This document shows positions 25,608 through 35,700 of a stretch of 64,000 nucleotides of DNA, piece after piece. The DNA lies in NCBI GenBank assembly GCA_017397895.1, contig JAFQHP010000007.1:1-64000 (forward strand). Reading direction: 5' to 3'. A program made the translations under genes and the position numbers. Origin of the DNA: Clostridia bacterium (lineage in GTDB: Bacteria; Bacillota; Clostridia; Christensenellales; Aristaeellaceae). Under the pieces are notes generated by a model. That model was not told where the DNA came from. It ran no database searches and saw only the letters and a program-made list of their open reading frames with translations. Position 1 is the stretch's first letter, and each line of letters starts with the position of its first letter.

Positions 25608-27113
25608 ATGCAAAACGAGGTCGTTTTGTCTATGCGTGGTATTGGCAAAACTTTTCCGGGGGTGCGGGCGCTGCATAATGTGGACTTTACTCTGCGCAAG
25701 GGCGAGGTTCATGCCCTGATGGGGGAAAACGGCGCCGGCAAATCCACCTTGATCAAGGTGCTGACCGGGGTGCATATCAAGGACGCAGGCCGCATCCATC
25801 TGGAGGGAAGCGGCGAAGTGACCATCCGCTCTCCACAGGAAGCGCAGGCGCTGGGCATTTCCACGGTGTATCAGGAAATTACCCTGTGCCCCAACCTGAC
25901 CGTGGCGGAAAATATGTACATCGGCCGCAACAAAAAACTGATCGTCAAGTGGAAGGACATGGAAAAGAAGGCTGACGCCATCCTGCAAAGCCTGGGCATT
26001 CCGGCACGGGCCAAGCAGCAGCTGGGCAGCTGTTCCCTGGCCGTACAGCAGATGGTGGCCATCGCCCGGGCTGTGGATATGGACTGCAAGGTGCTGATCC
26101 TGGACGAGCCCACATCCTCCCTGGACGATAAGGAAGTGGAAATGCTGTTTTCCCTGATGCGGGATCTGAAAAGCCGGGGGGTGGGCATCATTTTTGTCAC
26201 CCACTTCCTGGAGCAGGTTTATGAAGTGAGCGACCGCATCACCGTGCTTCGCAACGGCGAACTGGTGGGGGAATATGAGGTGGAAAAATTGCCCCAGGTG
26301 GAGCTGGTGGCCAAAATGATGGGCAAGGAGCTGGAGGGCCTGAGCGAACTGACCCGGGATGATGCCGGGGAAGAGGACCAATCCACCCCTGTCTATGAAG
26401 CGGAAGGCCTTTCCAGTGCCAAGGGCGTGAACCCCTTCGAATTCGCCATCCGCAAGGGCGAAGTGAACGGCTTTACGGGGCTGCTGGGCTCCGGCCGTTC
26501 CGAAAGTGTGCGGGCCATCTTCGGCGCCGACCGTGTAACGGGGGGCAAGGTGAGGATGGACGGGAAAACCGTGAAGATTGCAAAGCCCAAGGACGCCATG
26601 AAGCATGGCATCGGGTATCTGCCCGAGGACCGCAAGGACGACGGCATCATTGCCGATCTTTCCGTGCGGGATAATATCATCCTGGCGCTGCAGGTGATGA
26701 AGGGCTTTATGAAGCCCATCTCCCAGGCGGAGGCGGAAAAATTTGCCGATGAATACATCAAGGCCCTGGATATCAAAACCGCTTCCTCCGAAACGCCCAT
26801 CAAGTCCCTTTCAGGGGGCAACCAGCAGAAGGTGATTCTGGCCCGATGGCTGCTTACCCATCCCCAGTACCTGATCCTGGACGAGCCCACCCGGGGCATT
26901 GACGTGGGCACCAAGACGGAAATCCAGCGCCTGGTGCGCAAACTTTCCGAAGAGGGCATGAGCGTCACCTTTATTTCCTCTGAAATTGAAGAAATGCTGC
27001 GCACCTGTTCCCGGCTGATCGTTATGCGCGACCGGCATATTGTGGGCGAACTGAAGGGCACGGAATTGACCCAGGAGCATGTAATGCGTACCATCGCAGG
27101 AGGTGGGGATTGA
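25608..27113 (+). CDS. ytfR: Sugar ABC transporter ATP-binding protein (YtfR/RbsA-like), double NBD
   Basis: 501 residues, two ATPase domains. The first has Walker [10 protein letters not shown], a signature-like LGSCSLAVQQMV and Walker B VLILDEPTSSL. The second has the degenerate Walker A GLLGSGRSE, signature LSGGNQQKV and Walker B LILDEPTRGIDVG. This is the RbsA/MglA/YtfR form. ATG 25608 is chosen because AAGGAGG ends seven bases before it. The first permease gene starts two bases after the stop. With one ATPase and two different permeases the set matches YtfQRT-YjfF rather than the single-permease ribose system. Confidence 0.9.
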   Translation: MQNEVVLSMRGIGKTFPGVRALHNVDFTLRKGEVHALMGENGAGKSTLIKVLTGVHIKDAGRIHLEGSGEVTIRSPQEAQALGISTVYQEITLCPNLTVAENMYIGRNKKLIVKWKDMEKKADAILQSLGIPARAKQQLGSCSLAVQQMVAIARAVDMDCKVLILDEPTSSLDDKEVEMLFSLMRDLKSRGVGIIFVTHFLEQVYEVSDRITVLRNGELVGEYEVEKLPQVELVAKMMGKELEGLSELTRDDAGEEDQSTPVYEAEGLSSAKGVNPFEFAIRKGEVNGFTGLLGSGRSESVRAIFGADRVTGGKVRMDGKTVKIAKPKDAMKHGIGYLPEDRKDDGIIADLSVRDNIILALQVMKGFMKPISQAEAEKFADEYIKALDIKTASSETPIKSLSGGNQQKVILARWLLTHPQYLILDEPTRGIDVGTKTEIQRLVRKLSEEGMSVTFISSEIEEMLRTCSRLIVMRDRHIVGELKGTELTQEHVMRTIAGGGD

Positions 27114-27114
27114 C

Positions 27115-28188
27115 ATGGCAAAGACTGCAAAAAAGAAAGCCGGATGGAGCAAATATTCCCAGCTGATTGTGCCGGTATTGTCCATCTTGCTGATTGTGGT
27201 ATTCAATCTTTTCCGGGATCCCGGCTTCTTTTCCATCGAAGTGACCACCAATAACGCCGGCAGCACCGTTCTGACGGGCAATCTGGTGTCCATTTTGAAC
27301 GGTGCGTCGGAATTGGCCATCCTGGCCATGGGCATGACGCTGGTAACGGCGGCCTGCGGCGGGCAGGATATTTCCGTGGGCGCATTGGCAGCCATTGCAG
27401 GCAGTGTGTTTGTGAAGGTGCTGCGGTCCGGAGAGATTACCATCCCCAGCATACTGCTTGGCGTGGTGGCCTGCTGTGTGGTGGCCATGGCCTTTGGCGC
27501 CTTCAACGGCACATTGGTGTCGGTGTTCAAAATTCAGCCCATGATCGCCACGCTGGTGCTGTTCACCTGCGGCCGGTCCGTGGCGTACTGGATCAACGGC
27601 GGTGCCACCCCCACGGTGGAAAGCCCGCTGATCACCGCCATCGGCAGCTTTATCCCCGGCATCCCAGTGCCCACCCCCATCCTGATCGTCATTCTGATGG
27701 GCATTCTGTTTGCCCTGGTGTTTCGGTTCACCACCCTGGGCTTGTATACCCAGACCGTGGGCATCAACCAGCGGGCGGCCCGCCTCAACGGCATCAACAC
27801 CACCGCCATCAAGCTGATCTCCTTTATGATTCTGGGTGTGTGCTGCGCTGTGGCCGGCGTGATTGCCGTGAGCCGTCTGAGCCTGATCAACCACGAAACC
27901 CTGCTTCTGGACATTGAAATGGATGCCATTCTGGCTGTGGCCATCGGCGGCAATGCCCTGGGCGGCGGTAAGTTCAAAATTACCGGCTCCGTGCTGGGCG
28001 CTTACGCCATCCAGGCCCTCACCATCACCCTCTACGCCATGAAGGTGCCCTCCACCGACGTGAAGGCCTATAAGGCCATTGTGATCATATTGATCGTGGT
28101 GGTGGGATCTCCCGTTGTGAAGGCGAAGCTGAGCCGGTTGTGGAAGCGCATCCGTCACGGCGACGCCGGAAAGGAGGCAGCGGTATGA
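27115..28188 (+). CDS. ytfT: Sugar ABC transporter permease (YtfT-like)
   Basis: 357 residues of the BPD_transp_2 family, about eight to ten membrane helices after a short basic N-terminus (KTAKKKAGW). Conserved elements are LAILAMGMTLVTAACGGQDISVGA (shown here as LAILAMGMTLV and GGQDISVGA, residues about 62-92) and the coupling region GINQRAARLNGINT. The last helix ends in a basic tail. It overlaps the second permease gene by four bases and should pair with it. The Gly-Gly-x-Asp-Ile-Ser motif is shared by permeases of ribose, galactose and galactofuranose importers. Confidence 0.88.
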   Translation: MAKTAKKKAGWSKYSQLIVPVLSILLIVVFNLFRDPGFFSIEVTTNNAGSTVLTGNLVSILNGASELAILAMGMTLVTAACGGQDISVGALAAIAGSVFVKVLRSGEITIPSILLGVVACCVVAMAFGAFNGTLVSVFKIQPMIATLVLFTCGRSVAYWINGGATPTVESPLITAIGSFIPGIPVPTPILIVILMGILFALVFRFTTLGLYTQTVGINQRAARLNGINTTAIKLISFMILGVCCAVAGVIAVSRLSLINHETLLLDIEMDAILAVAIGGNALGGGKFKITGSVLGAYAIQALTITLYAMKVPSTDVKAYKAIVIILIVVVGSPVVKAKLSRLWKRIRHGDAGKEAAV

Positions 28189-29276
28189 AACGGAACAATT
28201 CCCTCAAACGCCGGGAGCCTTTGACGGATACCCAGCTGCTGCTGACCATCACCATCTGTATTTTCTTTGGCATGTATTTCCTGGCCATGGCCATCTGGGG
28301 CGGCGGCTTTCTGCGCTGGCAGCAGCTGTTTGATATGCTGAACAACAACGCATCTTTGATCATTGTGGCCTGCGGCCTGACCATCGTGATGATCGGTGGG
28401 GGCATTGATATTTCCGTGGGCGGCGTGACGGCGTTGGTGGTTATGAGCTGCATCGTGCACATGAATAATGGCGGCAGCATTTTTACCGCAGCGCTGATGG
28501 CCCTGGGCATCGGCCTGGCCTTTGGCCTGGTACAGGGGTATCTGATTTCCTATCTGGAAATACAGCCCTTCATCATCACCCTGGCAGGGATGTTCTTTGC
28601 CCGGGGCATGACCACCATCGTCAGCCTGGAGCCCCAGAAGGTGGCCCACGAAGGATTCAAGCAGCTGATGAAAACCAAAATTGAAATTCCCTGGCTGGGC
28701 TATACTGCCAAGAACGGCAATCTCATTCCCGCCCGCATGGAAATCGGCGTGGTGGTGGCCATTGTGATTGTGATCATTGTGTTCTTCCTGCTGAAAAAGA
28801 GCCGGCTGGGCCGTCAGTTCTATGCCATCGGCGGCAACAGCCAGTCCGCCCTGATGCTGGGGGTGAATGTAAAGCGCAGCCGCTTCTATTCCTACCTCAT
28901 CAGCGGTGTATTGTCCGGCATTGCAGGCTTTGTGTTCATGATGCACACCGGTGCCGGCAACGCCACCAATGCAGCCGGTGCGGAAATGAACGCCATTGCT
29001 TCCTCCATCATCGGCGGCACGCTGCTCAGCGGCGGCGTGGGCAATGTAATCGGCACTTTCTTCGGGGTGCTGACGTTGACCACCATCAAGGCCATTGTGA
29101 CTGTTTCCGGTCTGCGGGACCCCTGGTGGCAGTCCATCACCACCGGTGCCATGCTGTGCTTCTTCATTGTGCTGCAGAGCCTGGTATTGTCCAACCGGGG
29201 CAAGGGCGGCCTGAAGGGGATGCTGCCCAAGTGGATCAAGACAGAAGAAAAGGAAAACGGCAGCGCCAAGGGCTGA
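28185..29276 (+). CDS. yjfF: Sugar ABC transporter permease (YjfF-like)
   Basis: 363 residues, BPD_transp_2 family. The N-terminus is basic, with a first helix at about 24-44. GGGIDISVGGVTALV is the family's signature region, and FYAIGGNSQSALMLGVNV is the cytoplasmic coupling loop. Nine or so membrane helices are visible. Start ATG 28185 lies in the stop of the previous permease and has AAGGAGG ahead. It is the last gene of the importer operon and is followed by a terminator. Confidence 0.88.
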   Translation: MKRNNSLKRREPLTDTQLLLTITICIFFGMYFLAMAIWGGGFLRWQQLFDMLNNNASLIIVACGLTIVMIGGGIDISVGGVTALVVMSCIVHMNNGGSIFTAALMALGIGLAFGLVQGYLISYLEIQPFIITLAGMFFARGMTTIVSLEPQKVAHEGFKQLMKTKIEIPWLGYTAKNGNLIPARMEIGVVVAIVIVIIVFFLLKKSRLGRQFYAIGGNSQSALMLGVNVKRSRFYSYLISGVLSGIAGFVFMMHTGAGNATNAAGAEMNAIASSIIGGTLLSGGVGNVIGTFFGVLTLTTIKAIVTVSGLRDPWWQSITTGAMLCFFIVLQSLVLSNRGKGGLKGMLPKWIKTEEKENGSAKG

Positions 29277-29292
29277 CTGTCTTCCTGATAAA

Positions 29293-29328
29293 AACGGCTC
29301 GGGAGCAAAATGCCCGGGCTGTTTTTTT
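29293..29328 (+). terminator. Terminator of the YtfQRT/YjfF-like operon
   Basis: An imperfect 11-bp GC-rich stem (about 29293-29304 with 29312-29322) is followed by seven Ts. Confidence 0.75.
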
Positions 29329-29590
29329 GATATGAAAGCGGCGCAGGGGGATGGAAAAAAAGGAAAACCGTGGAATGTGATTTGTCAAGGATGAATTTAT
29401 CCAAAGTTCATGAAACATTAAGAAGCGTTGCACGGCGGTGCAGCGCTTTTATCATACAAAAGTGTTGAAGCTGCTGTGCTTGCAGCGCCTCTTCTGTTTC
29501 GCCCCTACCAGCCGCCTTGGCCTTACGCTCATGGCGGCTGTTTGCATAGTTTCCAGCAGAAAAAAAGATGGTGCAAAGCCTTGGTTATTC
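29329..29590. other. Intergenic stretch with two inverted repeats
   Basis: No gene is apparent. A hairpin with 11-bp arms (29423-29433 with 29438-29448, one wobble) and four Ts could be a second terminator. A further 8-bp perfect inverted repeat spans 29509-29516 and 29533-29540. The stretch separates the importer from the giant surface-protein gene. Confidence 0.5.
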
Positions 29591-29619
29591 TTGTTTTTTT
29601 AGGCTTTATTCGGTATAAT
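29591..29619 (+). promoter_or_regulatory. Promoter of the giant surface-protein gene
   Basis: TTGTTT (29591-29596) and a perfect TATAAT (29614-29619) 17 bases apart. The leader before the ATG is about 100 bases. Confidence 0.7.
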
Positions 29620-29725
29620 GATAGTATCCATTATTGTGTGGAAATCCATGCTTTGAAATGAGCTGACAGATATGCTGTTTCACGATAAAAACCGACTTGC
29701 CAATCTGATTCAAGGGGGAATTACG

Positions 29726-32700
29726 ATGAAGAACCAGACCCGCATCAATCAGCTGCTGACCGTGCTGCTTTTGCTGTGCGTTTTATTTGTGTGCATGGCG
29801 GGGACAGCGATGGCGGCGGAAGAGTGCGCCCACGTTTTTGCTGACGGCCAGTGCACTGCTTGCGGCGTCACCGGCGGCTACTGCGGCGCGGAGACCGACG
29901 AGGGCGGCGCGGAAAGCGTCTGGTGGACGCTCACGGATGGCAACAGCGTACTGACCATCGGCGGCACGGGCGCGATGAAGGATTATGCCATCCCTTTGGA
30001 CCGTCCCTGGCACGACAGCTGCAGTGGAATCACCTCCCTGTCCATCGGGGAGGGCGTGACCCGCATTGGTGAGGACGCTTTCGTTTTCTTCGAGGGGATC
30101 GAAAGCGTGACCATCCCTGCCAGCGTGCAGAGCCTGGGCTATCGTGCTTTCGTTGGCTGCGCCGCGCTGAAGACCGTCACCTTCGCCCAGGGCAGTGAGC
30201 TGACTACCATTGACTCTTTTGCATTTCAGAACTGCGCCGCGCTGACGGAGATCACCTTCCCCGCAGGCGTGGTATCCTTCAATCCTATAAACACGTTCGA
30301 CGGCTGTTATTCTCTGACTGACATCCATGTAGCCGAGGGCAACACGACCTACAAGTCTGTTGACGGCGTGCTGTACACAGCCGATGGCACTACCCTTGTG
30401 CTTTATCCTGCAGGCAAGACTGCGGAATCCTTTACCACTCCGGCAGGCGTGACGACCATCGAAGTGCAGGCGTTCCTATCTTGCAGTGTACTGAATGAGG
30501 TCACCATACCCGCCAGCGTGACCAGCATCGGCTATAATGCGTTCGATGACCACAACCTGGAAACCGTCAACGCCCCCTGCAACTGGGACGGCAGCCTGTA
30601 CACCTTCGCGGACACCGTGTCGGTGAACGTGGCTGAACACACCCCCGATGAGAATGGCTACACCGACAATGGCGACGGCACCCACAGCCTTACCTGCACT
30701 GTCTGCGGCAGCATCACCGAGCCCCACACCTATGATGATGAAGACGGCACCTGCGTTTGCGGCGCGGTGAAGACCTACACCATCACCTTTAATCCCTACG
30801 GAGACAGCGGCGCGAAGATTGTGAAGATCAACGACGAGGCGAAGGAAATTCTCCACGGCGGTACCTTCACCGCCCCCCACGGCCAGGAGCTGAAAGTGAA
30901 GTTTGCAAACACCCTCAGCACGCAGGAGACGGGGGTGAGAGTTTCGGCCGAGAATGCTGATTATTTAGTCGTCAACTTTACGTATAACGAAGCCACCAAC
31001 ATCATGACCATCCCCGCAGTCAACCAAGATCTCTATATTGGTGCCGATGCTTATGTGCGCGTTCAGTTCGATCTGCATGGCGGCGCGTTGACGGACGAGC
31101 GGAAGGAGAATCTCGAAGAGAACTTCGGATGCACCTGGGATGCAGATAACTCCACATTGAAGGCCATATATGGCTACAGTACCGGTGGCTACTTGTCTGA
31201 ATTCTTCCAGCTTGACGGCCACACTTTCGCCGGTGCGAAGGTGAACGGCTCTGACGAGATCGTTAACAAGCTGTTTGTCATGGGCGACGCGACCGTGGAC
31301 ATCCTCTGGCATTGCGACGGCAGCACCCTGACCCCCGTGAAGGCCAAGGACGCCACCTGCACGGAAGCGGGCAACATTGCCCACTACATCTGCACCTGCG
31401 ACAAGCTGTACGCGGAGGACAAGACCACCGTGCTGACCAGTGTCACGCTCCCCGTTGACCCCGACAACCATGTCGGCATGGACAGCACCACCGGCAAGTG
31501 TGCCTGCGGCGAGGATATGGCCGTGGCCACCGTCACCACCGGCGGCGAGATCACCTACTACGAGACCCTGCAGGAAGCGATGGATGCGGCAAATGAAAAG
31601 ACCGCCACCGTCAAGCTGCTGGCGGATTGCTCGTTTGATACTGTTATAGATCTGTACGACGGCAGCAATGTCACGCTGAACCTGAGCGGCAAAACTATCA
31701 CCGCCGGGGCATGTATATTTGTCTTCAAGGATGCCACCCTGACCATTGAGGGCGAGGGTAACTATACATCAATGAAAGACTGGGTCGATGTTATATATGT
31801 TGATGGCACGCTGAACATCTCCGGCGGCACATTCTCTGCTGTGGGTGATAACGTTGTGCTGCTTCAGGTCTGGGATGATGGCCAGGTGAACATTTCCGGC
31901 GGCAGCTTTACCACTACAGGTTCTCAATCAACCCCTGTCAGCATTTCCTGCAATGTGACGGTTACCGGCACACCTACCTTCTCCGGTCTAGAGGAACGCG
32001 GCGAGTTCAGCATCGTCAACGACGGCACGCTGGATCTGAGCGGCACCACGCCCACCGGCTGGCGTGTGCGGAACTTCCCCGCTACAGGTGGCGTGGAGGT
32101 TGGCCGTAACCTCATCCTGCCTGCCAGCGGCTACGCTCTGAAGCTTGGCGACCAGTTTGTCACCAACCTGAGTGATAATGGAATCATTGGCACCATTGTA
32201 GAACACAAGACCCACAACTACACCACCGAGGACTACGACGCCACCCACCACTGGACCGCCTGTGCCTGCGGTGCCACCACGGAGAAGGTGAATCACACCT
32301 TCACCTACACGCCCGTCACCGGTAAGGAAGTGCACATCGTCGGGTGCAGCGGCTGCACCTACACCGCACCGGAGGAAATCCCCCATGAGTTCACCAACGG
32401 TGTGTGCGTCTGTACCGCTAAGGCCGTGGCCAAGGTGGACGACACCTTCTATGTAAGCATCCACAATGCCCTCCGGGCCGCAGAGGAAATCAACGGCTGC
32501 ACCCTGACCCTGCTGGAAGATATCACCCTGACTTCCATGAGCAGTACCGCAGCCTATACCAACAAGGGTACCTTTACCCTGGACTTAAACGGCAAGACCC
32601 TTTCCTCCAATAAAGGCACGCTTTCGGTGTCTGGCAGCGCAGATCTGACCATCAAGGACAGTGCTGGCGGCGGTAAGATTATATCTACGGGCAGCAATGC

Positions 32701-35700
32701 CATCTATCAGACCGGCGGCAAGGTGACCATCGAAAGCGGCACCTTTGAGGGTACCCTTGACGGTGTGTTCCTGTCTGGTGACTCCACCCTGAACGTCAAG
32801 GGAGGCGCCTTTGTCGGCAGCCGTGCCATGATCACCGGTTTCGGAAGCGACTGCGTAATCGACCTGACGGCCATTGACCCCGCAGGCTTTACCCTGAAAA
32901 ACAACGGCAGCGGAACCTTTGCGCCCAGGCTTCCCAGTGGCTATGCCATGGTCAATGGCAGCGGCACAGTGGTGGAGAGCCTCAGTGCCGAGGAAAGCGC
33001 CACCGTCAAGGCCTCTCTGGAAAATGCCACTGTCACCCTCTCTGAAAGCATCTTCGTCTACGACGGTCAACCCCATATGCCCACCGTGACCGTGACCCTG
33101 GACGGCAGGAATCTGACTGAGGGTACGGACTATCAGGTTCTCTATATGAGAGCACGGAAGATGACCAATGGCGAGCCCACCCAGTGGTTTGGAGATCATA
33201 CAACTTCTGATCCTTGCGTCAAGGCAGACAAGGGTTATTACGCAGTCATCGTTGGTATGGGCAACTACTACACAGCGGATGTTTTTACCCTCTATAAGAA
33301 TTTTGTCATCGAACCCAGACTCCTGACCATCAAGGCAGATGATCAGACGATCCCGGTGGGCGGCTCTGTTGATTCGGCAAACTTCACCATTACCGAAGGT
33401 GCTTTGGTGGAGGGGCACACCCTGACCGCCGAGGTACAGGTTGCCGATGGCACGCTCGCCACACCGGGAACCTATACGAATGTGCTGTATCTCGACACTG
33501 ACTCGGTCAGCATTATGGCTGGCGAGGAGAATGTGAAGAGCAATTACAGCATTACCCTTGACACCGGTACCCTCACCATCGTGGAACATATCCATGAATG
33601 GACTTACACCGCTGATGATGAGAAGGATACCATTACCGCTACCTGCGTTAGCACCATCGGCGCCTGCCCTGATGCGGAAAAGACTTTCACGCTGAATGCG
33701 CCTGATGCGGTGTACAGCGGCAATCCCGTGGAGGCAGAGGTGACCAGCGACGGTGCGGATCTGACCTACACCCTGCACTACACCGGAACCGACTATGATT
33801 CCACCGATGCGCCCATCAACGCAGGAGACTACACCGTCACCATGACCGTGGGCGACAAGAGCGTGAGCACCAGCTTCACCATCAGCCCCAAGGATATTTC
33901 CGTTGTCCAAAGCATCCAGTTCAGCTTGGCCCAGACCAGCTTCGTCTACAGCGGCGAGGCTCCCGAACTGGCAGTGAATGCTGTTGACAGCAGCGTTGGC
34001 AACTACACCATGCAGGAGGGCACCGACTATACCGTTGGTACTGTTCAGGTCAATGCTGGCAGCCACAAGCTCACCGTCACTGGCATGGGTAACTACACCG
34101 GCAGTGTGGAACTGGACTATGAGATCACCCGCGCACCCATTGGTGCTGCGGTGATCGCCGCAGAAGCCCAGGTCTACACCGGCGAAGCGCTGGAGCCTGC
34201 CTTCACCGTAACGTTGAACGGCAAGACGCTGAAGCACAATGTGGACTTTACCTATAACTGGACAAACAATGTGAATGTGGGCGAAGGCAAGATCGTGATC
34301 AACGGCATCGGCAACTACGAAGGCCAGGCCGAAGGTACCTTTGCCATCGCCATGGCTGATGCGGAGCTCTCCGTCCAGACCGACAAGGATCTCTATACCT
34401 ACGGCGAGACCGTTACCGTCACCGCCAGCCGAGTTGCCAAGCCCGCTACCTTTGCCCTGCGCTCTGCCATCGCACCCGACCAGATGGCGCTGTTCCTGGG
34501 CGATACGCAGCTCGGCGAGGCCGTGGACGCCGTGGACGGCATCTACACCATGACGGTGAACACCGCTGACAAGGAACTGAGCATCGGCGAGAACACGCTG
34601 CGGGTGGTGTATGTCTCGGGCGGCAACCTGAAGGACGCCGAAGCCACCGTGACCGTGTTGCTGACCGCCAAGAGCATCGAGCCTGTCCTGGCCGGCAGTG
34701 CAAGCAAGGCATATGATGGCACCACCACAGTAACGGACGCCGGCAATCTGACGATCAACCTGAATGGGATCATCGCAGGCGACACCGTGTCTGCGGCGGC
34801 GGCTGGCTATGTATATGCGGATGAAACCGTTGGCCAGAGCAAGACCGTTACAGCAAACGGTATTACGCTCGGCGGCGCGGACAGCATCTTCTACACCCTT
34901 GCCCAGACGAAAGCATCTGCCCAGATTGGTGAAATCAAAAAGGCGATGCTGATCGGCCTGACTGCGCCTGTGGATACCACCCTTGACGTTTACTGTGCAG
35001 ACGCTGATGCCGTCATTGGCAAACTGCCTGATACAGTTGTCTACCATCTGGCTGATGGCAAGAAGGTCGATCTGAAGGTGGAATGGAGCTGTACTGCCTA
35101 CGACAGCACGCCTGGCGAGGCCAACACCTTTGCCTGGGCAGTCAGCGATAGTGAGCTCGCTTGCTACGAGATTGTACAGAACGTTGCAGATGACGGAACG
35201 GTCATCGTAACGAACAGCGCATTCCTGCCTGTTACCGTAACTGGTACAGATACAGCGATCACCTACAATGGTACTGCTTATGATGTGACGCAGATGTTTG
35301 CCATCGACAGCAATGCGGGTGCGGCTGTCTTTGAGATCATTGGCGGCGGTACTGGCGAAGGTACGCTCAATGGCAGCGTGTTGACCATCACCAAGGCCGG
35401 TACAATCACCATCAAGGTCACTACGGCACCCAACGCGGCATACGCTGCAGGTGAAGCCACGGCTGTTCTGACGATCAGCAAGGGAACTCCTGCTGTGACG
35501 ATTCCCGCTGGCCTGACTGCCTGGTACGGTCAGAAGATCAGCGACATTGCGCTGCCCACAGTTGACGGCGGTGCATGGAGCTGGACGGACACGAACAGCA
35601 CCGTGGGCGACGCTGGTGTGCAGACGCATCAGGCCATCTTCACACCCGCTGATACGAACCTGTGGAACATCACAACGCATCCCGTGAACATCACCGTCGC

